DNA of 16,039 nucleotides from NCBI GenBank assembly GCA_015494435.1, contig WGBH01000463.1, forward strand, positions 1 to 16,039. Direction: 5' to 3'. Both the position numbers and the translations under genes were made by a program. The notes under the pieces are model-generated. The model was not told where the DNA came from and did no database searches. It saw only the letters and a list, made by a program, of their open reading frames with translations. Shown here piece after piece: positions 1 through 6,437 of the stretch. The stretch's first letter is position 1. Every line of letters starts with the position of its first letter. This stretch comes from Thiotrichaceae bacterium. Its GTDB lineage: Bacteria > Pseudomonadota > Gammaproteobacteria > Thiotrichales > Thiotrichaceae.

Positions 1-290
1 GTTCTCAATCATTGAGCTAGAGGTTCTAGCTTGCATTGTGCTTTGGGTGATGAAGCCTCACAAATGGACTCAAGTGTCTATTGTTCTTTAGGAGTAAATG
101 GGTAAGCGATAAGTTTTATCACATCAGTGGGGAGGTTTCTCATGCAGGCATAAATGCTGTACATAATGTCCTGTCAGTGATGGGACAAACCTTGTGCCTC
201 GGAGGAGTTAGCTTTATTTATCTGTATGCGATAGTATATGATTTTGGGGAGCGGTGAGTAAGATTGCTAAATTTATTGCTTGGAATTTTC
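1..290. other. region without a recognisable gene, possible gene remnant
   Basis: No convincing gene is visible downstream of queD. On the plus strand the frame from about 57 to the TGA at 255-257 stays open for 66 codons. It reads as a hydrophobic-ended peptide (core FYHISGEVSHAGINAVHN, then LYAIVYDFGER). It has no ATG near its beginning, no ribosome binding site, and two stop codons just before it. It could be the tail of a decayed gene or chance. The minus strand shows only short frames broken by stops. I see no inverted repeats, tRNA or terminator-like hairpin here, so the end of the queD transcript is not visible. Confidence 0.3.
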
Positions 291-671
291 TTAATCTTCC
301 CGATAAGAGACACAGGCACGTTCTGTTTCCCAAAGTGTCAAACAAGAGACTTTGATATTATTAGTATTTATTTTTTTGGCCAACTCTTGATAAAAATACC
401 GCGCTATATTTTCTGCTGTTGGATTAATCTCTTGAAATGGCTCTAAATCATTTAGATAGTAATGATCTAATTTGGCTGCTATCTCACGAGTAGACTTTTT
501 AATCTCTTTAAAATCGATTGCCATACCGATTTCATTCAGTTCTGTTGCAATGACTTCTGCTTCTACTTTCCAATTATGTCCATGCAAACGACTACAGGCA
601 CCTGGATAATCACGAAGGGTATGAGCGGAAGAAAAATCAGTCACTATTTTTAAGGTGTATTTAGCAGGCAT
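291..671 (-). CDS. queD: 6-carboxy-5,6,7,8-tetrahydropterin synthase (QueD / PTPS family)
   Basis: Cytoplasmic zinc enzyme that converts 7,8-dihydroneopterin triphosphate to 6-carboxytetrahydropterin, an early step of queuosine (tRNA wobble base) synthesis. The 126-residue protein has the usual family length. The zinc ligands are visible as His17 and the His30-Gly-His32 pair. The nucleophile is Cys26 in CSRLHGH, and this CxxxHGH spacing is typical of QueD rather than of animal-type pyruvoyl-tetrahydropterin synthases. The catalytic Asp69-His70 pair (LDHYYLND) and a substrate-binding Glu115 (WETE) are also present. The ATG at 669-671 gives a family-like N-terminus, but no clear Shine-Dalgarno precedes it. 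A strong terminator behind dxs lies upstream, so queD is probably transcribed separately. No other queuosine genes are in the window. Confidence 0.92.
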   Translation of the reverse strand: MPAKYTLKIVTDFSSAHTLRDYPGACSRLHGHNWKVEAEVIATELNEIGMAIDFKEIKKSTREIAAKLDHYYLNDLEPFQEINPTAENIARYFYQELAKKINTNNIKVSCLTLWETERACVSYRED

Positions 672-745
672 TGTTAAGAATTCTAGGGGGAGGAATGGGT
701 AAAAGGTAGTTAAAGAAATAGATTGATAGTAACGAAGCTATTAAA

Positions 746-788
746 ACTGTGCAAGTATCCTAGTTATTCTTAGGAATACTTGCACAGT
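746..788 (-). terminator. intrinsic terminator after dxs
   Basis: A 12-bp perfect stem (746-757 with 777-788) continues into a further 5-bp stem (758-762 with 771-775). One bulged A lies at 776 and the loop is 8 nt. On the minus strand the hairpin is followed by TTTTAAT. It begins 10 nt behind the dxs stop codon and should end the xseB-ispA-dxs transcript before queD. Confidence 0.85.
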
Positions 789-797
789 CTCTAATTA

Positions 798-2684
798 TTA
801 CGAGGCAAGCAAGACTCCTTTTTGTAATAGCACGTTGGATTCTGTAAATGACTGCTCAAATGAGCGAATGGATGCAAGAATACCATCAACATCTAAGCCA
901 ATTAGTGCTAATTGCTGTTCTCGTTCGGCATGTTCAAGATAGTTGTCGGGTATGCCTAAATTGAGTATAGCTGTATTCACCTTTTGTGTTAATAAGAATT
1001 CATTAACACCACTTCCTGCACCTCCTTTAATAGCGTTATCTTCAACTGTGACAATTACTTCATGAGATTGTGCTATTTCCATTAATAAATTTTCATCTAA
1101 TGGTTTTATAAAACGCATATTCACTAAGGTTGCAGACAAATTATCTGCCACTGCCGTGCAAACGTCTAAAAGTGAGCCAAATAATAAAATAGCAATACGG
1201 CTACCTTGCTGTAGAATTTCTCCTTTGCCAATTTCAATCTTTTGCATTTGCTTTTTTGGCTGTATCCCAACCCCTTTGCCTCTTGGGTAACGCACTGCGG
1301 TTGGTGTTGATTGTAAAAAGGCGGTATATAGCATTTGCCGACATTCGTTCTCGTTAGAAGGTGCCATCACAATCATATTAGGAATACAGCGTAAATAAGA
1401 GTAATCATAATTTCCAGAGTGAGTCGCGCCATCGGCTCCGACTAATCCTGCTCTATCAATGGCAAAAACGACGGCTAAATTTTGTAACGCCACATCATGA
1501 ATTAATTGATCATAGGCTCGTTGTAAAAAAGAGGAGTAAATGGCTACCACAGGTTTTAATCCTTCACAAGCCATTCCTGCCGCTAGTGTTACTGCATGTT
1601 GTTCAGCAATGGCTACGTCATAATAACGCTCGGGGTATTTTTCAGAGAACTCAACCAATCCTGAGCCTTCTCGCATAGCAGGTGTAATACCCACTAGACG
1701 ATGATCTTCCGCTGCCATATCACAGAGCCATTGACCAAAGACTTGGGTATAGGTTGGAGTGGGTGCTTTCTTTACTGGTACAACGCCTTTTTGCAAATCA
1801 AATACAGGTACAGCGTGATAACCACAAGGGTCTTTTTCAGCGGGTTTATATCCTTTACCTTTTTGAGTCACTACATGCAAAAATTTAGGACCTTCGATTG
1901 ATTTTATATTTTCGAGAATTTTTACTAACTCAATTACATCGTGTCCATCAACAGGACCATAATAGACGAAACCCATTTCTTCAAATAAAGTCCCTGGTAA
2001 TAACATCCCTTTTGTATGCTCTTCTGCCCTACGTGCAAAATCTTGCATGACAGGTGTTTTAGATAATACTTTTTTTCCACTTTCACGTACTGAGGAATAA
2101 AAACGACTGGAGAGCAAACGGGTTAAATATTTACTAAGTCCCCCTACATTGGGAGAAATTGACATGTCATTATCATTTAATACAACTAACATATTGGCAT
2201 ATAAATCAGCCGCATGGTTAAGCGCTTCATAGGCCATTCCTGCCGTCATCGCCCCATCACCAATAATAGCGACTGATTGATGAGTATGACCTAATTGTTT
2301 TGCTGCCATTGCCATTCCTAAAGCTGCACTAATAGAAGTACTTGAATGTCCTACTCCAAAGGCATCATATTCACTTTCTTCTCGGCGGGGAAACGGTGCG
2401 AGCCCTCCTTGTTGGCGAATTGTTTTTATTTCAGCGCGTCGCCCTGTAATAATTTTATGACCATAGGCTTGATGACCGACATCCCAAATCAAGCGATCAT
2501 TGGGGGTTTCAAACACATAATGCAATGCAATAGTTAATTCTACAGTGCCTAAACCTGCTGCGAAATGCCCCCCTGTATCGGCAACCGTTTCTAATAAACA
2601 AGCTCGCAAAGCATCACAAGCCTCAGGTAGTTGTTCTTTAGTCAGTAAGCGCAAGGCTTCTGGAGAGTCAAGTTTATCTAACAT
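798..2684 (-). CDS. dxs: 1-deoxy-D-xylulose-5-phosphate synthase
   Basis: Thiamine-diphosphate enzyme that condenses pyruvate with glyceraldehyde 3-phosphate. It is the first step of the MEP pathway to isopentenyl diphosphate and also feeds thiamine and pyridoxal synthesis. The 628 residues match the family length (about 620). The N-terminal domain has TGGHFAAGLGTVEL with His40 and WDVGHQAYGHK. The ThDP/Mg motif is GDGAMTAG (142-149) through NDNDMS (170-175). The transketolase-like middle domain carries the catalytic Glu361 in DVAIAEQHAV, then YSSFLQRAYDQ and AIDRAGLVGADG. The C-terminal domain has VTVEDNAIKGGAGSGVNE. The final dozen or so residues run past the usual end of the family. The gene follows ispA by 22 nt, in the conserved order xseB-ispA-dxs. 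The ATG at 2682-2684 has only a weak ribosome binding site, so translation may be coupled to ispA. Confidence 0.98.
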   Translation of the reverse strand: MLDKLDSPEALRLLTKEQLPEACDALRACLLETVADTGGHFAAGLGTVELTIALHYVFETPNDRLIWDVGHQAYGHKIITGRRAEIKTIRQQGGLAPFPRREESEYDAFGVGHSSTSISAALGMAMAAKQLGHTHQSVAIIGDGAMTAGMAYEALNHAADLYANMLVVLNDNDMSISPNVGGLSKYLTRLLSSRFYSSVRESGKKVLSKTPVMQDFARRAEEHTKGMLLPGTLFEEMGFVYYGPVDGHDVIELVKILENIKSIEGPKFLHVVTQKGKGYKPAEKDPCGYHAVPVFDLQKGVVPVKKAPTPTYTQVFGQWLCDMAAEDHRLVGITPAMREGSGLVEFSEKYPERYYDVAIAEQHAVTLAAGMACEGLKPVVAIYSSFLQRAYDQLIHDVALQNLAVVFAIDRAGLVGADGATHSGNYDYSYLRCIPNMIVMAPSNENECRQMLYTAFLQSTPTAVRYPRGKGVGIQPKKQMQKIEIGKGEILQQGSRIAILLFGSLLDVCTAVADNLSATLVNMRFIKPLDENLLMEIAQSHEVIVTVEDNAIKGGAGSGVNEFLLTQKVNTAILNLGIPDNYLEHAEREQQLALIGLDVDGILASIRSFEQSFTESNVLLQKGVLLAS

Positions 2685-2706
2685 AAAACACCATTATGAT
2701 AAAAAA

Positions 2707-3594
2707 TCATTGATTTCTTTTTACAATAAAATCAGCAATTTTTCTTAATAAATTAGCTTCTTCACCAAAACAAGATAGTGCATTATATGCAGATTGATAG
2801 AGGCTAGCCGTTTTTTCTTTTGCAGCTGACATACCTAAAATAGCAGGATAAGTTGCTTTATTAGCATCAATATCAGCTCCTTGTTGCTTACCTAAAGTTT
2901 CAGTATCACTTTCAATATCTAAAATATCATCTTGAACCTGAAAGGCTAAACCAATACATGTTGCATATTGCTCTAATGAGATTTTTTGTTGTTGGGTTAA
3001 TTTATCAGAACAATTGGCGCCCATCATCACACTAGCACTGATTAGTGCTCCCGTTTTATGTTGGTGCATATTTTCTAATTGTGACTCTGATAATCTTTTA
3101 TTGGTCGATGATAAATCAATCACCTGTCCACCAACCATACCGAATGATCCTGCACTTTTAGCGAGAATATTGATTAATTTAAGTTGATTCTTTAAGGAGA
3201 TATTGTGTAGATCTGAAGCTAGAATTTCAAATGCTAATGTTTGTAGGGCATCACCTGCAAGAATAGCGGTTGCCTCATCAAAGGCTTTATGGGTGCTTGC
3301 CTTCCCTCGGCGTAAATCATCATCATCCATTGCAGGGAGGTCATCATGCACTAATGAATAGGCATGTAATAATTCTATGGCAACGGCTGGGGCATCTAAG
3401 GTCTTTTTATCGATATTAAAGCATTCACCCGTTGCATAAACCAATAGGGGACGTATTCTTTTACCACCTCCTAATACAGAATAGCGCATCGCTTTATGCA
3501 ATAAGCAGGGTTCATCTTCTGCTTTAGGGATTGCATTATTTAATACATTTTCTACTCTTAACTGATAGTCTGTTAGCTTTACAACCGTTGTCAT
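2707..3594 (-). CDS. ispA: farnesyl diphosphate synthase (short-chain polyprenyl synthetase)
   Basis: Cytoplasmic prenyltransferase that adds isopentenyl diphosphate to dimethylallyl and geranyl diphosphate, giving farnesyl diphosphate for quinones, undecaprenol and other isoprenoids. The 295 residues match bacterial IspA (about 299). Visible motifs are GGGKRIRP (42-49), the first Asp-rich motif DDLPAMD (84-90, the DDxxxxD form of bacterial FPP synthases), GGQVIDL (155-161), KTG (180-182) and the second Asp-rich motif DDILD (222-226). The small side chains just before the first Asp motif (HAYSLVHDD) fit a short-chain product. xseB ends 16 nt upstream and dxs starts 22 nt downstream, so the three genes probably form one operon linking the first MEP step to its use. 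Confidence 0.96.
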   Translation of the reverse strand: MTTVVKLTDYQLRVENVLNNAIPKAEDEPCLLHKAMRYSVLGGGKRIRPLLVYATGECFNIDKKTLDAPAVAIELLHAYSLVHDDLPAMDDDDLRRGKASTHKAFDEATAILAGDALQTLAFEILASDLHNISLKNQLKLINILAKSAGSFGMVGGQVIDLSSTNKRLSESQLENMHQHKTGALISASVMMGANCSDKLTQQQKISLEQYATCIGLAFQVQDDILDIESDTETLGKQQGADIDANKATYPAILGMSAAKEKTASLYQSAYNALSCFGEEANLLRKIADFIVKRNQ

Positions 3595-3610
3595 TTATTC
3601 TTCATCATTC

Positions 3611-3841
3611 TTATTTATTTTCATCCGTCAAAAAGTCTTCCTCAATACCTTGAGTAAGAATTTTTATTCGTTGCTCTGCATTATTCAAGGAGGAATGGCA
3701 AATTCGGAGCAACGAAATTCCTTTTTCAAAATTTGTTAATGATTCTTCTAACGATAAATCATCTTGTTCCATTTTGTCGATGAGTGATTCTAAATCTATC
3801 ATTGCTGATTCAAAATCTATTTCTTTTAGCTTTTTAGTCAT
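3611..3841 (-). CDS. xseB: exodeoxyribonuclease VII small subunit
   Basis: Small subunit of exonuclease VII, which works with XseA to degrade single-stranded DNA in both directions. XseA is not in this window. The 76-residue all-helical protein has the family signature: FESAMIDLESLIDKMEQ, then LSLEESLTNFEKGISLL, then LNNAEQRIKIL. Length and pattern match XseB of about 80 residues. It is the first gene of the xseB-ispA-dxs operon, 16 nt ahead of ispA. No clear Shine-Dalgarno precedes the ATG at 3839-3841. A possible minus-strand promoter is TTGATA (3882-3887) with TATAAC (3861-3866), but its 15-nt spacer is short, so I regard it as tentative. Confidence 0.95.
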   Translation of the reverse strand: MTKKLKEIDFESAMIDLESLIDKMEQDDLSLEESLTNFEKGISLLRICHSSLNNAEQRIKILTQGIEEDFLTDENK

Positions 3842-3914
3842 CTATTTATAGTCGTCGTTAGTTATAAAAAATGCAAGAATTTATCAAAACTCTTATACTT
3901 AAAATAGGTGGAAC

Positions 3915-3943
3915 TTGATAAGAATAGCGTAATACACTATTAT
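3915..3943 (+). promoter_or_regulatory. sigma70-type promoter of the small ORF unit
   Basis: The -35 element TTGATA (3915-3920, 5 of 6 consensus) and the -10 element TATTAT (3938-3943, 5 of 6 consensus) are separated by exactly 17 nt. Transcription would start near 3950, leaving a leader of about 29 nt before the ATG at 3979. It points away from xseB. Confidence 0.7.
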
Positions 3944-3978
3944 TTAAGCGGCGGTTCATAAATTATCGGAGAAAAAAT

Positions 3979-4071
3979 ATGTTTAGTTTGGATTTTGGTT
4001 TTCCTATGCTACTGGTTGTTGGTCTTATCGCTTTTTCATGGTTTAGCTTTTTCTCAGTCGTTTTTTCCTAA
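3979..4071 (+). CDS. 30-residue single-span membrane peptide, unrecognised
   Basis: A 30-codon ORF starting MFSLDFGFPMLLVVGLI and ending SFFSVVFS, then TAA. Residues 9-29 form one uninterrupted hydrophobic stretch, long enough for a membrane span. There is one acidic residue (Asp5) and no basic residue. GGAG at 3968-3971, 7 nt before the ATG, is one of the best ribosome binding sites in the window. A consensus-like promoter lies at 3915-3943 and an intrinsic terminator at 4098-4124, so the unit is complete and monocistronic. It is the only plus-strand gene I support. I do not recognise the peptide. Its size resembles small subunits or regulators of membrane complexes, but I cannot name a partner. 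The alternative is a small RNA of about 175 nt with a chance ORF. Confidence 0.6.
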   Translation: MFSLDFGFPMLLVVGLIAFSWFSFFSVVFS

Positions 4072-4097
4072 GTTTAGGAAGTTTCAGGTATAGATAT

Positions 4098-4124
4098 AAA
4101 AAAGCCGCTAATTAGCGGCTTTTT
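4098..4124. terminator. bidirectional intrinsic terminator between small ORF and rpoH
   Basis: The 18-bp palindrome AGCCGCTAATTAGCGGCT (4103-4120) is flanked by A6 on the left and T5 on the right, so it works as a GC-rich hairpin plus U tract in both directions. It sits 26 nt after the small plus-strand ORF and about 35 nt after the rpoH stop codon on the minus strand. Confidence 0.9.
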
Positions 4125-4157
4125 CTATATCTGTATTAATTATTCACGCTAAACGCT

Positions 4158-5018
4158 TTAAGCAACAACCGACTCTCGTATTTTCTTAATTGCATTAGTT
4201 TCTAACTGACGAATACGCTCGGCAGAGATGCTGTATTTATCCGCGAGATCTTGTAAAGTAGCTTTTTTATCCGTCAACCAACGACTTGCTAAAATATCTT
4301 TACTACGATCATCCAATTTAGCCAATGCTTTCGTTAGGATTGATTTTTTATGATTTTTCCAATCCTCTTCCTCTAGTATATCAGAGGGATCAGGTTGCTC
4401 AGCTTTTAAGTACAAACTAGGTGAATATGCATTATCATCATCTTCTTGCCCAGGAGCTAAATCAAAACCTAAATCTTGACTGCTCATGCGCTTTTCCATT
4501 TCCATGACATCTTTACTGCTAACACCTAAGGTATCGGCAACATCATTAACTTCCGCTTGATTTAACCAGCCTAAACGCTTTTTACCGCTACGAAGATTAA
4601 AAAATAATTTACGCTGTGCTTTCGTTGTTGCGACTTTTACTATTTTCCAGTTACGTAGGATATATTCGTGCATTTCTGCACGAATCCAATGTACTGCAAA
4701 CGAAACTAAACGTACATTCATGCTAGGATCAAAGCGTTTAACCGCCTTCATAAGCCCTACATTTCCTTCTTGTACTAAATCTGCTAATGGCAAACCATAG
4801 CCGTTATAACCACGTGCTACCTTAATAACAAAACGTAAATTATGTAAAATCAACATCCGAGCAGCATCGAGGTCTTCATTGTCGCGCAAGCGAAATGCTA
4901 ATTCTTTTTCTTCTGCAACGGTTAATACAGGTAATTCATGCACTGATTGGATATAATTGTCAATACTGCTTGCAGTTACGGGTATTAGCTGATTGTGTAT
5001 AGTATGTGTACTATTCAT
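4158..5018 (-). CDS. rpoH: RNA polymerase heat-shock sigma factor sigma32
   Basis: Alternative sigma factor that directs RNA polymerase to heat-shock promoters of chaperone and protease genes. The protein has 286 residues from the ATG at 5016-5018. Region 2 includes ADLVQEGNVGLMKAVKRFDP and VRLVSFAVHWIRAE. The RpoH box QRKLFFNLR (135-143), contacted by chaperones and FtsH-type control in this family, is intact. The region 4.2 helix-turn-helix is LADKYSISAERIRQLE. A longer frame opens at 5114, but its extra 32 residues are not family-like and would run through a perfect CIRCE operator and its promoter. The chosen start has an AAGGAAGAG ribosome binding site and a leader of about 26 nt. hemL ends about 105 nt upstream. 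Sequence and context point to repression by HrcA on top of the usual sigma32 control. Confidence 0.96.
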   Translation of the reverse strand: MNSTHTIHNQLIPVTASSIDNYIQSVHELPVLTVAEEKELAFRLRDNEDLDAARMLILHNLRFVIKVARGYNGYGLPLADLVQEGNVGLMKAVKRFDPSMNVRLVSFAVHWIRAEMHEYILRNWKIVKVATTKAQRKLFFNLRSGKKRLGWLNQAEVNDVADTLGVSSKDVMEMEKRMSSQDLGFDLAPGQEDDDNAYSPSLYLKAEQPDPSDILEEEDWKNHKKSILTKALAKLDDRSKDILASRWLTDKKATLQDLADKYSISAERIRQLETNAIKKIRESVVA

Positions 5019-5050
5019 AGTTAAAAACTCTTCCTTAAATGTCTTAATGC

Positions 5051-5087
5051 ATATTAGCACTCTAACGCTGAGAGTGCTAATAGAAGA
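5051..5087 (-). promoter_or_regulatory. probable rpoH promoter overlapped by CIRCE
   Basis: Read on the minus strand, TTAGCA serves as the -35 region (5075-5080), an 18-nt spacer follows, and an extended -10 element TGCTAATAT ends at 5051 (hexamer 5051-5056). Transcription would start near 5044, about 26 nt before the rpoH ATG. The fit to consensus is moderate (4 of 6 in each hexamer plus the TG extension). A second, weaker pair lies further upstream (TTGAAT, 17 nt, TAAATC). The location under the operator is the main support. Confidence 0.45.
5054..5080. promoter_or_regulatory. CIRCE operator (HrcA binding site)
   Basis: TTAGCACTC, 9 nt, then GAGTGCTAA, with all 18 arm positions equal to the CIRCE consensus and the exact 9-nt spacing. 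CIRCE is the operator of the heat-shock repressor HrcA, which needs GroEL for activity. Its usual places are groESL and dnaK operons. Here it lies 36 nt upstream of the rpoH start codon and covers the probable promoter, so bound HrcA should block rpoH transcription. hrcA itself is not in the window. Confidence 0.95.
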
Positions 5088-5123
5088 TTTAGTTCCTTGA
5101 TCACAGTTATTCAAAAAGTGTAT

Positions 5124-6419
5124 TTAATTCAAAGATGAAAACACTTTTTCTGCGACCGAAACGGTTTGTTGTAAATCTTGGCGAGTATGAGCACTAGAAA
5201 TAAAACCTGCTTCATAAGCGGAAGGAGCAAAATTAATACCTGCTTCTAGCATACCGTGAAAGAATAAATTAAATTGCTCAACATTACATTGCATCACTTC
5301 ATCAAAGCTTTTTACTCCTTCAATATCGGTAAAAAAGAGACCAAACATTGCTCCGACCTGATTACTTGTTAAAACAATATTATTTTTCTTTGCTACTGCT
5401 AGCATATCCCCCACAAAGTTTGTGGTCTTTTTATTCAAATCTTCATAAAAGCCGTCTCTGGAAATGATTTCTAGTGTTTTTAGACCTGCTGTCATTGCAA
5501 TAGGGTTACCTGATAAAGTGCCTGCTTGATAAACAGGACCAACGGGAGATAAGGCTTGCATAATATCTTTACGCCCACCAAAAGCACCGACAGGCATACC
5601 ACCGCCAATGATTTTGCCTAACGTAGTTAAATCAGGGCTTATATTATAAACGGATTGCGCTCCACCTAATGCAACACGAAAACCTGTCATGACTTCATCA
5701 AAAATTAATACTGCACCATATTGATCACAAACTTGTCGTAATTTATCCAAAAAACCTGCAACAGGTGGAATACAGTTCATATTACCTGCAACTGGCTCGA
5801 CGATAATACAGGCGATCTCATCCCCCATTTTTTCAAACAGTGCATCAACCTGTTCAATATTATTATAATCAAGAGTCAGTGTGTGTTGTGCCAAGCTAGC
5901 AGGTACGCCTGGAGAATTTGGCTCACCTAATGTTAAAGCCCCAGAACCTGCTTTAACCAGCAAGGAGTCACCATGACCATGATAGCCCCCCTCAAATTTA
6001 ACAATATTATCACGCCCAGTAAAACCACGGGCTAAACGAATCGCAGACATCGTGGCTTCTGTGCCTGAGCTAACCATGCGTACCATTTCAATGGATGGCA
6101 TTAGTTCTTTAATCCGCTCTGCCATAGTAATTTCAATTTCAGTCGGTGCACCGTAGCTTAGGCCTTTTGATACTGCTTGTTGTACCGCTTCAATAATTTC
6201 AGGATTCGCATGACCTGCTATCATCGGTCCCCAAGAACCAACATAATCAATATATCGCTTACCCTCCACATCATACAAATAAGCACCTTCTGCTCGCTCT
6301 ATAAATAAAGGTGTTCCACCAACGCTTTTAAAGGCTCGTACTGGGGAATTAACTCCCCCTGGAATGCTTTTTTGTGCTTTTAAAAATAATTCTTCGGACT
6401 TACTCACAACTTTGTTCAC
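5124..6419 (-). CDS. hemL: glutamate-1-semialdehyde 2,1-aminomutase
   Basis: PLP enzyme that moves the amino group of glutamate 1-semialdehyde to give 5-aminolevulinate, the first committed precursor of haem and other tetrapyrroles in the C5 pathway. The 431 residues match the family (about 426). Visible are NSPVRAF and GSWGPMIAGH near the N-terminus, the gating region SYGAPTEIE, SGTEATMSAIRLARGFTGR (118-136), the PLP-contacting Asp241 in FDEVMTGFRVALGG, the Schiff-base Lys269 in LGKIIGGGMPVGAFGGR, and YQAGTLSGNP. The start is GTG at 6417-6419. A second in-frame GTG four codons on would give the more family-like VSKSEEL start and is equally possible. The gene begins 18 nt behind the GTPase stop codon, so it probably shares that transcript. 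No haem gene adjoins it. Confidence 0.97.
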   Translation of the reverse strand: MNKVVSKSEELFLKAQKSIPGGVNSPVRAFKSVGGTPLFIERAEGAYLYDVEGKRYIDYVGSWGPMIAGHANPEIIEAVQQAVSKGLSYGAPTEIEITMAERIKELMPSIEMVRMVSSGTEATMSAIRLARGFTGRDNIVKFEGGYHGHGDSLLVKAGSGALTLGEPNSPGVPASLAQHTLTLDYNNIEQVDALFEKMGDEIACIIVEPVAGNMNCIPPVAGFLDKLRQVCDQYGAVLIFDEVMTGFRVALGGAQSVYNISPDLTTLGKIIGGGMPVGAFGGRKDIMQALSPVGPVYQAGTLSGNPIAMTAGLKTLEIISRDGFYEDLNKKTTNFVGDMLAVAKKNNIVLTSNQVGAMFGLFFTDIEGVKSFDEVMQCNVEQFNLFFHGMLEAGINFAPSAYEAGFISSAHTRQDLQQTVSVAEKVFSSLN

Positions 6420-6437
6420 AATTTTTCTCTAGTTATA

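Noticed and set aside
264..446. Plus-strand frame of 60 codons
   Set aside because: It overlaps queD antisense, which has all catalytic residues intact.
681..696. GGGGGAGG motif also seen at 7926-7933 and near 14869
   Set aside because: The copies share only a short purine run, sit in unrelated contexts (intergenic, hairpin loop, coding) and show no common flanks, so chance is enough.
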